A stretch of 64,000 nucleotides of DNA from Aneurinibacillus sp. REN35 (GTDB taxonomy: Bacteria; Bacillota; Bacilli; Aneurinibacillales; Aneurinibacillaceae). Shown here piece after piece: positions 54,946 to 64,000 of the stretch. The stretch covers positions 29,126 to 93,125 of the forward strand of contig NZ_JBFTXJ020000015.1 in NCBI RefSeq assembly GCF_041379945.2, written 5' to 3'. The notes under the pieces were generated by a model that worked only from the letters and a program-made list of their open reading frames with translations, searched no databases and was not told the origin of the DNA. Made by a program: the position numbers and the translations under genes. Positions within the stretch are counted from its first letter, which is position 1, and each line of letters opens with the position of its first letter.

Positions 54946-55268
54946 GAACGATTCCTAGCACAAGGATGTTCACATCCCTCCTGCTGACATGCCATCATCT
55001 GCTCGAGACTGCATTCAAGGTGACTAACGGAACGCTTGGCGAAAACGATCGGTACATTCCGCTTTTTAGCATCAGCTTTTACTCGTTTGGCTAAGTTATG
55101 GTTTATGTAATCCGTAAATACAATGACACCCCTGACCAGCTGCGGCAGTGTATAGTTCTGGTCCTTCTTCTTTCTTCCTGAAACATGAATAAGCTTTCCT
55201 TCTAGCTTCTCTTCCAACAAAGCATTGATGTTCCCCAATCGGTCTGCTCCGATCACTACGTAGGCCAT
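54927..55268 (-). CDS. DUF2325 domain protein
   Basis: A 113-residue protein with the DUF2325 pattern: MAYVVIGADRLGNINALLEEKL at the start, the LPQLVRGVIVFTDYINHNLAKRVK middle and VPIVFAKRSVSHLE. It ends with a cysteine-rich stretch (MACQQEGCEHPCARN). Function is unknown; the Rossmann-like start and cysteines hint at ligand or metal binding. GGAGGG lies 8 nt before the ATG at 55268; the longer frame lacks a site. Confidence 0.83.
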   Translation of the reverse strand: MAYVVIGADRLGNINALLEEKLEGKLIHVSGRKKKDQNYTLPQLVRGVIVFTDYINHNLAKRVKADAKKRNVPIVFAKRSVSHLECSLEQMMACQQEGCEHPCARNRSFQPTM

Positions 55269-55393
55269 AGCATGTCCCTCCTTGTCTACAGTTTCCCTAT
55301 AATTTGTTGCTCTTATCATACCCTATATGATAAAGATTATCAATATCATTTACCGCTTTTTCTTATAATTCCCCACAATCTTCATAATTAATT

Positions 55394-55429
55394 AAAAAAG
55401 CGGACGCATCCCTCGCTGCCCGCCTTTTG
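55394..55429 (-). terminator. Terminator after the alpha/beta hydrolase gene
   Basis: AAAGCGG pairs with CCGCCTTT with one bulge; a T-run follows on the minus strand. Confidence 0.7.
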
Positions 55430-55438
55430 ACTCTACTA

Positions 55439-56281
55439 TTATAAATTCTCTTTAAAAAATCTTACGCTACTATCCAGCGCTTCGAGAAACTCCTTCGTGT
55501 CTTCTTTGTGCGGATGTACCATATTAAACGTATGTCCTGCATCTTCCACCCAATATAGTTCAGCCCGCCTCGCATGTTCCTTTAAGCTCTCTGCACCCTT
55601 GACTAACCGTGCAAAGTCTTCTCTTCCCTGTACGATCAATAGCGGTATCGTAAGCTCTGCTACACAATTCAGCAGGTCGTATTGGCGTGCATTCACATCC
55701 ATATCATCAAACACGACTTTTTCAATCGGCATCTTCTGTCCGGTTCTTCCGTTTACCACATATCCGGCGCCCTCTTCCTCTGCTTGCTTGCGCACATCAG
55801 CACCGAAAATATCCACATGTGCAATACCATTCCATGTTACAATTGCCCGCACATTTTCAGGGTAGGAGGAAGCATACAGAATCGCATCTCCACCGCCCTT
55901 GCTATGACCTATAATGCCGATACGCTCCGCATCCATCCGGTCATACAGCGGCAGTTGACCATGCTTAATCTGCTGAATAATGAAATCAATATCTCCTAGT
56001 TCCTGCTGGTACGTATTACGTCCGAACTTCTCAAGCTCAGTAAAGTTTTCTACATCCTCTCCTATACCGTTACCTGAGAAGTTAAATGTAATTGCCGCGT
56101 AGCCTTTTTCGGCAAAATACTCACCCATACGGGGGAACATTCCCCAGTCTTTGAATCCTTTAAAACCATGACATATTAGTACGATGGGCTTTCGGCTATA
56201 ATCCTGTGCATCATCCTTGATAAAAATATCGCCGCGAATCATCAAGCCTTCTTCTCTTGTCAGTGCAAACGATTGTTTCAA
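55439..56281 (-). CDS. Alpha/beta hydrolase, dienelactone-hydrolase-like
   Basis: A 280-residue serine hydrolase. Oxyanion region VLICHGFKGFKDW (about 33-45), nucleophile elbow GHSKGGGDA (about residue 127), catalytic aspartate near QGREDF and histidine in DAGHTFN. The motif pattern suits the BAAT/dienelactone-like peptidase-esterase group; the substrate is not known. It is preceded on the same strand by a small hypothetical gene 27 bp away. Confidence 0.87.
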   Translation of the reverse strand: MKQSFALTREEGLMIRGDIFIKDDAQDYSRKPIVLICHGFKGFKDWGMFPRMGEYFAEKGYAAITFNFSGNGIGEDVENFTELEKFGRNTYQQELGDIDFIIQQIKHGQLPLYDRMDAERIGIIGHSKGGGDAILYASSYPENVRAIVTWNGIAHVDIFGADVRKQAEEEGAGYVVNGRTGQKMPIEKVVFDDMDVNARQYDLLNCVAELTIPLLIVQGREDFARLVKGAESLKEHARRAELYWVEDAGHTFNMVHPHKEDTKEFLEALDSSVRFFKENL

Positions 56282-56308
56282 GAAAATCCCCTCGCATCCG
56301 TTGGTAGT

Positions 56309-56551
56309 TTAAGCGAAATGATCCGGAGCAATTTCAGGGTCATTATAAGAAGGAGGCGTACTTATTTTATGAATATCAAGCACATGCCGATTGTAAACAA
56401 TGAGCTGCCGTCCTTCTTCGTATGTTTCAAATACGAATGCCCGGTTTTTTAACGTATATAGAATGCAGCCTGCTGCGCATACTACTTCTCCGTCCAGGTC
56501 GCTGTATGTTAATTGTACCATTTTTCCGATATATTCATCATATTGCATCAT
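56309..56551 (-). CDS. Hypothetical protein, 80 aa
   Basis: Not recognised. A small soluble protein starting MMQYDEYIGKMVQLTYSDLDG, probably all-beta, with an ILYTLKNRAFVFETYEEGRQLIVYN segment. AAGGGG lies about 9 nt before the ATG at 56551; the open frame further upstream has no site and poor composition. It may be co-transcribed with the hydrolase downstream. Confidence 0.65.
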   Translation of the reverse strand: MMQYDEYIGKMVQLTYSDLDGEVVCAAGCILYTLKNRAFVFETYEEGRQLIVYNRHVLDIHKISTPPSYNDPEIAPDHFA

Positions 56552-56805
56552 TGTTAAGACCCCTTTCACGCTGATAAATAGATAGCTATGCGAAATTTTA
56601 TTTATTATCACACATTTTTTCTGTTCATGTTTCCTTTTCGACAAAGGTTCTAGCAAAGTCACATGAGTCGACAAAGCTTCCCTCCTAAGACTAACGTCCA
56701 GCCAAAAGGGAGATAGAACGGAAAAATGCCGAAAGTTACGTTTATGATGATTAATTTATGGGAAAAAAGCATATAACTGAAAAGAGTATAGTACACTGCT
56801 TTTCA

Positions 56806-56838
56806 TTTGACCTTTATTGACCTTTGGTGTACTATAAA
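56806..56838 (+). promoter_or_regulatory. CtsR operator and promoter of clpP
   Basis: The minus strand reads GGTCAATAAAGGTCAAA, a near match to the CtsR heptad repeat (RGTCAAANANRGTCAAA). Its first half-site contains TTGACC as a -35, 17 bp from TACTAT as -10, so bound CtsR would block the promoter. The rest of 56552-56866 shows no gene. Confidence 0.82.
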
Positions 56839-56866
56839 GATACATATACGAGAGGAGGAAATATTA

Positions 56867-57472
56867 GTGAACTTAATTCCTACAGTTATCGAACAAACGA
56901 ATCGCGGTGAAAGAGCATACGATATCTATTCTCGTCTGTTAAAGGATCGGATTATTTTTCTCGGTACGGGAATCAATGATCAAGTAGCGAACAGCGTGGT
57001 AGCGCAACTTCTGTTCTTGGCTGCCGAAGATCCGGATAAAGATATTAGCGTCTACATCAATAGCCCAGGTGGTTCCATTACCGCAGGCATGGCAATCTAT
57101 GATACCATGCAATTCATTAAGCCGGACGTATCAACCATTTGTGTAGGTATGGCCGCTTCAATGGGCGCCTTCCTCCTAACGGCCGGCGCGCCCGGAAAAC
57201 GTTATGCGCTTCCGAACAGTGAAGTTATGATTCACCAACCACTTGGTGGAGCGCAGGGGCAAGCGTCCGATATTCAGATCGCTGCTACCCGTATTCTTAA
57301 GATGCGCGACTCATTGAACCGCATCATCGCCGATCGTTCTGGCCAGCCGCTTGAGCGTGTTGAGAAGGATACGGATCGTGACTATTTCATGAGCGCAGCA
57401 GAGGCGAAAGAATATGGCCTGATTGACCGCGTTATTGAAAGCCTCGGCAAAAAAGATCCTGATATACTGTAA
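56867..57472 (+). CDS. clpP: ATP-dependent Clp protease proteolytic subunit
   Basis: A 201-residue ClpP. Catalytic serine in GMAASMGAF (about residue 98), histidine in MIHQPLGG (about 123) and a later aspartate; the N-terminal [28 protein letters not shown] is typical. It forms the tetradecamer working with ClpX or ClpC. The GTG at 56867 follows GAGGAGG. The CtsR-type site upstream predicts heat and stress induction. Confidence 0.96.
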   Translation: MNLIPTVIEQTNRGERAYDIYSRLLKDRIIFLGTGINDQVANSVVAQLLFLAAEDPDKDISVYINSPGGSITAGMAIYDTMQFIKPDVSTICVGMAASMGAFLLTAGAPGKRYALPNSEVMIHQPLGGAQGQASDIQIAATRILKMRDSLNRIIADRSGQPLERVEKDTDRDYFMSAAEAKEYGLIDRVIESLGKKDPDIL

Positions 57473-57485
57473 TCAAAATGACAAA

Positions 57486-57532
57486 CACAGAAGCCCTGCT
57501 CACCATCATGGTAAGCAGGGCTTCTCTTTGTT
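57486..57532. terminator. Bidirectional terminator between clpP and crh
   Basis: AGAAGCCCTGCT / AGCAGGGCTTCT, a perfect 12-bp stem with a 13-nt loop, T-rich after the 3' arm. Confidence 0.9.
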
Positions 57533-57540
57533 GTTACAAA

Positions 57541-57801
57541 CTATTCTTCACGTTGTACCATTTGTGCAAGGCTTTGTACTGCTTCCTCTGCGTCGGAACC
57601 TTCGGCGCTGATCGTAATCTCAACACCGCTTCCGACAGCAAGGCTCATCACTCCCATGATGCTTTTCGCGTTTACCTTTTTATCGTCTCTTGCGATAAAC
57701 ACGTCCGCCGCATAACGATTGGCTTCTTGGACGAAAAAAGCAGCCGGCCGCGCCTGCAGCCCGGTTCTTAATTTAACAACAACGCTTTCCTGCGCGTGCA
57801 T
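57541..57801 (-). CDS. crh: HPr-like catabolite repression protein Crh
   Basis: An 86-residue HPr homologue. The phospho-histidine of HPr is replaced by glutamine (GLQARPAA, residue 16), while the regulatory serine is kept (NAKSIMGVMSLA, residue 47). That makes it Crh: phosphorylated by HPr kinase, it serves CcpA rather than sugar transport. It is last gene of the rapZ-yvcK-whiA-crh cluster. The ATG at 57801 is chosen over a GTG five codons upstream, which overlaps the GGGG site. Confidence 0.94.
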   Translation of the reverse strand: MHAQESVVVKLRTGLQARPAAFFVQEANRYAADVFIARDDKKVNAKSIMGVMSLAVGSGVEITISAEGSDAEEAVQSLAQMVQREE

Positions 57802-57865
57802 AGTATGCTTCCCCACCCTCTACAACTGAATTTGTTCCATTATAACATGATTATAGGGTTTAAAC

Positions 57866-58807
57866 TTATGATTTTGCTTCATTTTCTCGTAATTTCGCCG
57901 CGATTTCATTAATTTTTCGTAAACGATGATTAATACCAGATTTGCTTACCTTTCCACTTGGTACCATCTCTCCTAGTTCACTTAGGTTCATATCCCGATA
58001 CTGCAGCCTCAACTCGGCTACTTCCCGTAGACGGTCCGGCAGATTCGCAAGCCCTAACTGCCTATCGATGAGCATAATATTCTCAATCTGCTGCATCGCT
58101 GCGGCCACCGTCTTATTCAAGTTGGCCATATCGCAATTATTCAGCCGGTTCGCGGAGTTTTTCATTTCTTTAACAATCCGGACATCTTCAAAGAAGAATA
58201 GCGCCTGATGCGCACCGATGATCCGCAGGAACTCGGCAATCTTCTCACCTTCTTTAATATACATAATATGCCCTTTTTTTCGCTCAATACGCCGGGAGTT
58301 TAATCCAAAATAATTGGCCAACTCGACCAAATCTTCACAATGCTCCTGATGAGAGGAGAAGACCTCTAAGTGATAACTGGAGGCTTCCGGATGGTTCACC
58401 GAGCCGCCAGCAAGAAAAGCACCGCGTAAATAGGAGCGCTTGCAGCAATCATCAGCAATGATATCAGCCGAAATACCGTAATGAAATGACCCCTCCCGCA
58501 TAATACCCAGCTCTTCTAAAATCTCCATCGCTTTCTGCGGAATACGGACAATATATACGTTATTTTTTTTCAGTCTCATCTTTTTACGGACAAGAAGCTC
58601 TGCATGTATCTGAAAAATTCGTTTCACAAGCGAATAAATGCGGCGTGCAATCGCCGCATTTTCCGTCGAAATATCCAATACGAAGCGCTTGCCGCCGAAC
58701 TGCAGCGAGCCGTTCATGCGAATCAACGCTGTAAGCTCGGCTTTACTGCAGCAATCAGGCGCTTCTAGTTGAGTCAGCTCTTTCTTTGTTTGCGCAGCAA
58801 AAGACAT
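57866..58807 (-). CDS. whiA: DNA-binding protein WhiA
   Basis: A 313-residue WhiA. The N-terminal LAGLIDADG-like half (about 1-210) has [18 protein letters not shown] and HMLYLK-type [20 protein letters not shown]; the C-terminal helix-turn-helix (about 255-310) has [23 protein letters not shown]. It influences cell division and chromosome organisation in Gram-positives. It lies 12 bp after yvcK. Confidence 0.96.
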   Translation of the reverse strand: MSFAAQTKKELTQLEAPDCCSKAELTALIRMNGSLQFGGKRFVLDISTENAAIARRIYSLVKRIFQIHAELLVRKKMRLKKNNVYIVRIPQKAMEILEELGIMREGSFHYGISADIIADDCCKRSYLRGAFLAGGSVNHPEASSYHLEVFSSHQEHCEDLVELANYFGLNSRRIERKKGHIMYIKEGEKIAEFLRIIGAHQALFFFEDVRIVKEMKNSANRLNNCDMANLNKTVAAAMQQIENIMLIDRQLGLANLPDRLREVAELRLQYRDMNLSELGEMVPSGKVSKSGINHRLRKINEIAAKLRENEAKS

Positions 58808-58819
58808 GCCGCTACCACC

Positions 58820-59785
58820 TCATTCTTTCGCACCGATTAGACCCATGATAATATCGCTTAGCTTGGCAGCATCGTGGCGTAAGAACTGATCGTATACCAG
58901 CAAATTCTCGGCAATAATCTTATACCCTTTTGCCGTTAATCGTTCTGGTGAATAGGTGACTGGCTCCGATCCTTTCTCCGCATACAATGCCTTTACCTCA
59001 TCGCTAATCTCACCATTGTTTACAATAATATATTCAAACAACGAATTGCCTACATGGTCATGAATCGCTTGAATATGATCCCATGCCGCATAGCCATCCG
59101 TCTCGCCCGGCTGTGTCATTACATTACAGATATATGCCTTTACTGCCTTGCTCTCCCGGATTGCTTCTACGATCCCAGGGACAAGCAGATTGGGCAGTAC
59201 ACTCGTATATAAGCTGCCCGGTCCAATGAGAATGACATCTGCATCTGCCAGTGCTTGAACGGCTTCAGCAAGCGGCTCTACACCTTCATCAATAAATACG
59301 CGCTTAATACGCTTACCGGCTTTTGGAATAATGGACTCTCCAGATACGATCATTCCATCCTGCATTTCCGCATGCAGGACAATGGAGTGGTTCGCTGCCG
59401 GAAGTACACGGCCGCGAACTGCAAGAACCTGACTTAGTTGTTCAATGGCTGCCACGAAGTCACCCTCACTGATCTCTGTGAGCGCAGCAATCAATAGATT
59501 GCCGATCGAATGGCCGGCAAGTCCGTTCCCCCCAATAAACCGGTGCTGAAGCAGGCTCTCTAAAAGCGGCTCCGTATCTGCAAGCGCAATCAACACATTC
59601 CGGACATCACCCGGTGGCGGCATCCTAAGTTCAGAACGCAGCCTTCCCGAGCTTCCGCCATCATCTGCTACCGTTACAATGGCTGTAATGTCAATCGGCT
59701 GTTTTTTTAAACCGCGTAGCAGAACAGATAACCCTGTCCCTCCCCCAATTACCACCACATGGGGTTTCTCTATTTTTCTTTTCAT
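58820..59785 (-). CDS. yvcK: Gluconeogenesis factor YvcK (CofD-like)
   Basis: A 321-residue YvcK/GlmR family protein with VVIGGGTGLSVLLRGLKK at the start, TVADDGGSSGRLR, the HSIGNLLIAAL motif and the late IIVNNGEISDEV. It binds UDP-GlcNAc in relatives and links central carbon metabolism to cell-wall precursor synthesis. It lies 9 bp after rapZ. Confidence 0.95.
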   Translation of the reverse strand: MKRKIEKPHVVVIGGGTGLSVLLRGLKKQPIDITAIVTVADDGGSSGRLRSELRMPPPGDVRNVLIALADTEPLLESLLQHRFIGGNGLAGHSIGNLLIAALTEISEGDFVAAIEQLSQVLAVRGRVLPAANHSIVLHAEMQDGMIVSGESIIPKAGKRIKRVFIDEGVEPLAEAVQALADADVILIGPGSLYTSVLPNLLVPGIVEAIRESKAVKAYICNVMTQPGETDGYAAWDHIQAIHDHVGNSLFEYIIVNNGEISDEVKALYAEKGSEPVTYSPERLTAKGYKIIAENLLVYDQFLRHDAAKLSDIIMGLIGAKE

Positions 59786-59794
59786 CTTACACCT

Positions 59795-60673
59795 CTATGA
59801 GCGACCTCTCTCAATATCCCGATGTGTTACACGAACATTGTATTGATCCTGGTAACGCTGACCTAAATACTCGGCAATAGCCACAGAACGATGCTTGCCT
59901 CCCGTACAACCAATGCCGATAACAAGCTGGGTTTTGCCCTCCTGCTGGTAATGCGGCAAGGTGAAATCAATAAAGTCCGCAAGCTTACCAAGGAATTCCT
60001 GCGAAACATCCCATTTAAATACATAATCGGAAACTTCACTATCTATTCCCGTTTTAGGTCGTAACGTTTCCACATAGTGCGGGTTAGGCAAAAAGCGAAC
60101 ATCGAAAACAAGATCCGCATCGATTGGAATACCAAATTTAAAACCAAATGATTGGACAATGACCGTTAAGTTCTGCCCCATCTGGCTAAAAACCTGGCTG
60201 ATTTTTTCTTTCAATAAAACAGGCTTCAAATGCGTCGTATCAATCACTAAATTAGCAAGCCCTTTAAGCTCTTCAAGCAGTCGGCGCTCTGCCCGAATTC
60301 CATCAAGCGGAAGACCATCCGGTGCCAGTGGATGATTGCGGCGCGTTTCTTTATAGCGCTGTACTAAAGTCTGATCACTCGCATCAAGGAAAATAATCTG
60401 ATACGTAATATTCTCCATCTCATGGACGCGTTCTAATGATTCAGCGAGCGAATCAAAAAACTCTCGGCCTCGCAGATCGATAACGAGCGCTACTTTATGA
60501 ATACGTCCGCCGGATTGATCAATCAATTCCGCAAACTTCGGAATGAGAACCGGCGGCAGGTTATCTACACAAAAAAAGCCTAAATCCTCAAGCTTTTGGA
60601 TGGCAACCGTCTTTCCTGCCCCGGACATGCCGGTAATAATCAGCAAGTTAATCTCATTCAGTTGTTTTTCCAT
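59795..60673 (-). CDS. rapZ: RNase adapter protein RapZ (YvcJ), P-loop ATPase
   Basis: A 292-residue RapZ/YvcJ family protein with Walker [13 protein letters not shown] near the start and the conserved C-terminal [16 protein letters not shown]. The E. coli protein directs glmZ decay; the Bacillus role is less clear (competence). It heads the rapZ-yvcK-whiA-crh cluster. AGGAAG suits the ATG at 60673 better than the GTG four codons upstream. Confidence 0.95.
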   Translation of the reverse strand: MEKQLNEINLLIITGMSGAGKTVAIQKLEDLGFFCVDNLPPVLIPKFAELIDQSGGRIHKVALVIDLRGREFFDSLAESLERVHEMENITYQIIFLDASDQTLVQRYKETRRNHPLAPDGLPLDGIRAERRLLEELKGLANLVIDTTHLKPVLLKEKISQVFSQMGQNLTVIVQSFGFKFGIPIDADLVFDVRFLPNPHYVETLRPKTGIDSEVSDYVFKWDVSQEFLGKLADFIDFTLPHYQQEGKTQLVIGIGCTGGKHRSVAIAEYLGQRYQDQYNVRVTHRDIERGRS

Positions 60674-60782
60674 TATTCTATTCACTTCCTACCCAAAAAG
60701 ATATCCTTTACCGCAAACTGACTCTTTTCTTTATTAAAGCACATCCCTTCCCGCAATACAAAAAAGAAACGGCCTACGCACA

Positions 60783-60813
60783 AAAAAAAGAACGCAGACA
60801 GGTCCTGTCTGCG
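60783..60813 (-). terminator. Terminator after trxB
   Basis: CGCAGACAGG / CCTGTCTGCG stem followed on the minus strand by TTC and eight Ts. Confidence 0.9.
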
Positions 60814-60911
60814 CCAATGTTTACTATTATAAAAGGGGTCAATTAATTACCTTTACTATACAGCTTCTACATTTCAACAATGTTACAGCGCTGTTAAAAG
60901 TTTATGACCTT

Positions 60912-61907
<996 letters not shown>

Positions 61908-62019
61908 TCAAAAATGAGGGCTATACGCGAGGAATTTCCTTCATCGAATAATTTCGATTTAATGTCTTTATCATAAATCTAAATCGAAAAATTGTCTACC
62001 TTAACTATACACAAATATA

Positions 62020-62037
62020 CCCCGGTATGTACCGGGG
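62020..62037. terminator. Hairpin between trxB and the TPR gene
   Basis: CCCCGGTA-TG-TACCGGGG, a near-perfect palindrome just after the TPR gene stop. The stronger T-run follows it on the plus strand, which is unexpected because the neighbouring genes run on the minus strand. Confidence 0.6.
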
Positions 62038-62065
62038 CTTTTTATTTTATTTATTTTTGTGAGCT

Positions 62066-63772
62066 TTACGAAAGAGAAGGCGGGCATACAGCAGCCAGCA
62101 GCTTATAATTACGCGACAGGGAAGCGATCGATACACCGTAGCGTGCCGCTACTTCTTCCTGCGTAACAGCATAATTGTGTCGTCTAGCAACCATATACTC
62201 TAGCGAAGCTGCCCATGCTTCCTGCTTGCGAATCATCGGAACGTTCGGATACACTTTTCCCAGATAATCCACCCAGAGTGCCTGTGCCTCCTGCTGTTCG
62301 ATTACGTCATATCGCTCCTGCATATGGTTATTCAAGCATTCAGCCACCTGCTGCCATTTCTCCTGCCACACCGGCAGACTCGGATGCAGTTGAAAAGCAA
62401 TCTTTCTGCGCCGCTCTTCAATAATCGCTTCATATGGTTCAGCAGCTCCCATCTTACGTAAAACAAAGATGGCAACCTTCTTTAAATAATCATCTTCTGC
62501 GGAGTTTAGAAGGAAGGAGCGCAATGCATCTTCTACTTCTTTATCCGCAATATGCTCAAACGCCTGAATTACTTGCAATTTGCTTTCCTTGTCTCCAAAA
62601 CGAAGCGCCCACAATAGAGAAGAGCGAAGAAGCGGATTATTCTTCATCGCTTGATTGATTTCCATAGACGGATCTTCCATGAATTCAAATGAAAAACTAT
62701 CTAATTGCGGAACTTGATAGTGATAAGAAGCTTTGGCAATCGCCTGCTCTCCTTCTCTATGCTGCTGAATTTGTTGCAGGTAATACGATGCTACATGCTC
62801 AGAAGGATCAAGTCGACTGACTTTATGCCATAGCGATTCGGCGGCTTCCCACCGCTGCGTGTTATATGCAGCTACCGCAGCATAATGCAGAATATATACA
62901 TCACTTTGTCCGGCATGAAAGATCATTTTACGGAACAGAAAATATGCTGCTTCGTCTTCACCTAGAATCCCCAAGGTTGTAGCTAGCTTATATGCAAGAT
63001 CGAAATGATACGGAATAATTTTCTTTAATACATGCAGCAGTTCATTCAACTCATCCTGCTGTTCTAAGTGAGAATAGAATACTGCAAGATTACATAAGCC
63101 ATGAATATTAGTTGGATCTTCTTCTAATACGTGCTGTACTGTGTCCATGGCCTTCTCAAAACGTCCCATATAATAATAACAAAGCGCAAGATTATTACGG
63201 GCAGCAATAAAGTCAGGGCTCTCCTTCACTAATTTTTGCAGGAGGCGTGATGCCTCATTGAACTTGCCCTCTTCTAACATCCGGCGTGCGCGGTCATGCT
63301 GCAGGATCGTCTCTAGCTCCTCTTCATCCTCCGGAAGGCGAGGAATATCCTGAAGGTGAATTTCAATATAATCAAGCAAATCTTCTGCTTCTTCTGCGTA
63401 GATAGAGTCAGGCGCATTACGCAAATAACGTAGAATATGCTGCTCAGCTAATTCAAACTCCATCATGCTTGCATAATTACTGGCAAGATAAAAATGACAT
63501 TCATCCAATGAAGGGTCGACCTCTTCAAGAACATGCCAGAGAAATCGATTTGATTCTTCATATTTGCCGAGTTCAGCCAGGACGCCGGCTACACTGCAAT
63601 GATAATCCGGGTTATTTGGCTCAAGTTCAACCGCCTTACGCAAATAACGCAGCGCTTTTTGGAAATTGAGCTTATCGAGATAGCGCATGGCACGCTCGTA
63701 ATAGAAGTCCGCATCCATCTGGATGGGAACAATTTTGCTCTTTTTTTTCGGCGCATATTGCTGCTTGGCCAT
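62066..63772 (-). CDS. TPR-repeat protein with C-terminal HTH-like segment
   Basis: A 568-residue soluble protein with many tetratricopeptide repeats (about 20-340: RYLRKAVELEPNNPDYHCSVAGVLAELGKYEES, ARNNLALCYYYMGRFEKAMD). The C-terminus has an HTH-like motif, TQEEVAARYGVSIASLSRNYKLL. B. subtilis has a similar TPR protein (YvcD) next to trxB. Function is unknown; it is likely a protein-interaction scaffold. GGAGGG precedes the ATG at 63772; the longer frame enters AT-rich leader DNA. Confidence 0.88.
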   Translation of the reverse strand: MAKQQYAPKKKSKIVPIQMDADFYYERAMRYLDKLNFQKALRYLRKAVELEPNNPDYHCSVAGVLAELGKYEESNRFLWHVLEEVDPSLDECHFYLASNYASMMEFELAEQHILRYLRNAPDSIYAEEAEDLLDYIEIHLQDIPRLPEDEEELETILQHDRARRMLEEGKFNEASRLLQKLVKESPDFIAARNNLALCYYYMGRFEKAMDTVQHVLEEDPTNIHGLCNLAVFYSHLEQQDELNELLHVLKKIIPYHFDLAYKLATTLGILGEDEAAYFLFRKMIFHAGQSDVYILHYAAVAAYNTQRWEAAESLWHKVSRLDPSEHVASYYLQQIQQHREGEQAIAKASYHYQVPQLDSFSFEFMEDPSMEINQAMKNNPLLRSSLLWALRFGDKESKLQVIQAFEHIADKEVEDALRSFLLNSAEDDYLKKVAIFVLRKMGAAEPYEAIIEERRRKIAFQLHPSLPVWQEKWQQVAECLNNHMQERYDVIEQQEAQALWVDYLGKVYPNVPMIRKQEAWAASLEYMVARRHNYAVTQEEVAARYGVSIASLSRNYKLLAAVCPPSLS

Positions 63773-63883
63773 ATGTCCCTCCAATTTTTCCTTATTATTT
63801 AAGTATAGCATACTCAAGAGTGGGTTCTCTATAGAACAAGCACTGTAGGTCAACAACCAAAACATCTCTCATTATCTGTATGC

Positions 63884-63915
63884 AAAAAAACCGTTCCCTT
63901 GTTATGAAACGGCTT
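63884..63915 (-). terminator. Terminator of a minus-strand gene beyond the right edge
   Basis: AACCGTTC and GAAACGGCTT form a stem with a loop of about 9 nt and seven Ts on the minus strand. 63916-64000 holds no gene I can support. Confidence 0.75.
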
Positions 63916-64000
63916 CATCTATCTTTTATATATAAGCAAAATATATAATGGTGAGCCATACTGGACTCGCGATGCACAGGATGTGCAAGCTTCCGTGTTG

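Overview
This 64 kb window is a chromosomal segment of a low-to-moderate GC, endospore-former-type Firmicute. The gene orders cggR-gap-pgk-tpiA-gpmI-eno, secG-est-rnr-smpB-ssrA and rapZ-yvcK-whiA-crh, the CtsR-type site before clpP, Crh, SigL, Spo0M and strong GGAGG ribosome binding sites all point to Bacillales. The overall set looks like Paenibacillaceae/Aneurinibacillus relatives; that placement is inference from gene content, not a database match. No rRNA, tRNA, CRISPR array or complete insertion sequence was seen.

Layout. 1-12.2 kb: a DUF72 protein, a MocR regulator divergent from an EamA exporter, the metH-yitJ methionine operon under a SAM-I riboswitch, an HD-GYP protein with a degenerate HD motif, a second EamA transporter and an IclR regulator. 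12.4-21.4 kb: aconitase, a quinone oxidoreductase, a PilZ protein, malic enzyme and the two acetyl-branch lysine/diaminopimelate genes (dapH and the N-acetyl-DAP deacetylase). 21.4-26.7 kb: an unclassified structured leader, a two-component system, and a tail-to-tail operon of an acidic membrane-anchored protein, ApbE and a haem-type ferric reductase-like membrane protein; then a nitroreductase and a DCC thiol oxidoreductase. 26.7-38.2 kb is the accessory part: a membrane-fused CrtI-like oxidoreductase with a decayed TetR, three CNNM/HlyC paralogues sharing an unusual leader hairpin, Spo0M, a secreted nuclease, an NlpC/P60 hydrolase with a c-di-AMP riboswitch, an orphan transposase-like HTH protein behind a c-di-GMP-I riboswitch and terminator, and a TetR-SMR-SMR efflux operon. 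38.4-45.1 kb: a zinc peptidase, tmRNA, SmpB, RNase R, two esterases, SecG and a Fur-family regulator. 45.3-64 kb: the glycolytic operon with CggR and its operator, SigL, CsbD, ClpP, Crh, WhiA, YvcK, RapZ, TrxB and a TPR protein.

How the parts work together. Methionine synthesis is arranged for SAM feedback (riboswitch, MetH, then a homocysteine methyltransferase-MTHFR fusion). Lower glycolysis is arranged for CggR control, with a terminator separating gap from pgk. Cyclic dinucleotide signalling recurs: an HD-GYP protein, a PilZ protein and two riboswitches of different ligand class placed back to back. The most unusual points are that riboswitch pair, the Shine-Dalgarno/hairpin/start-codon arrangement in front of all three CNNM/HlyC genes, and the ApbE/ferric-reductase module without a recognisable FMN-binding partner beside a two-component system with its own structured leader.
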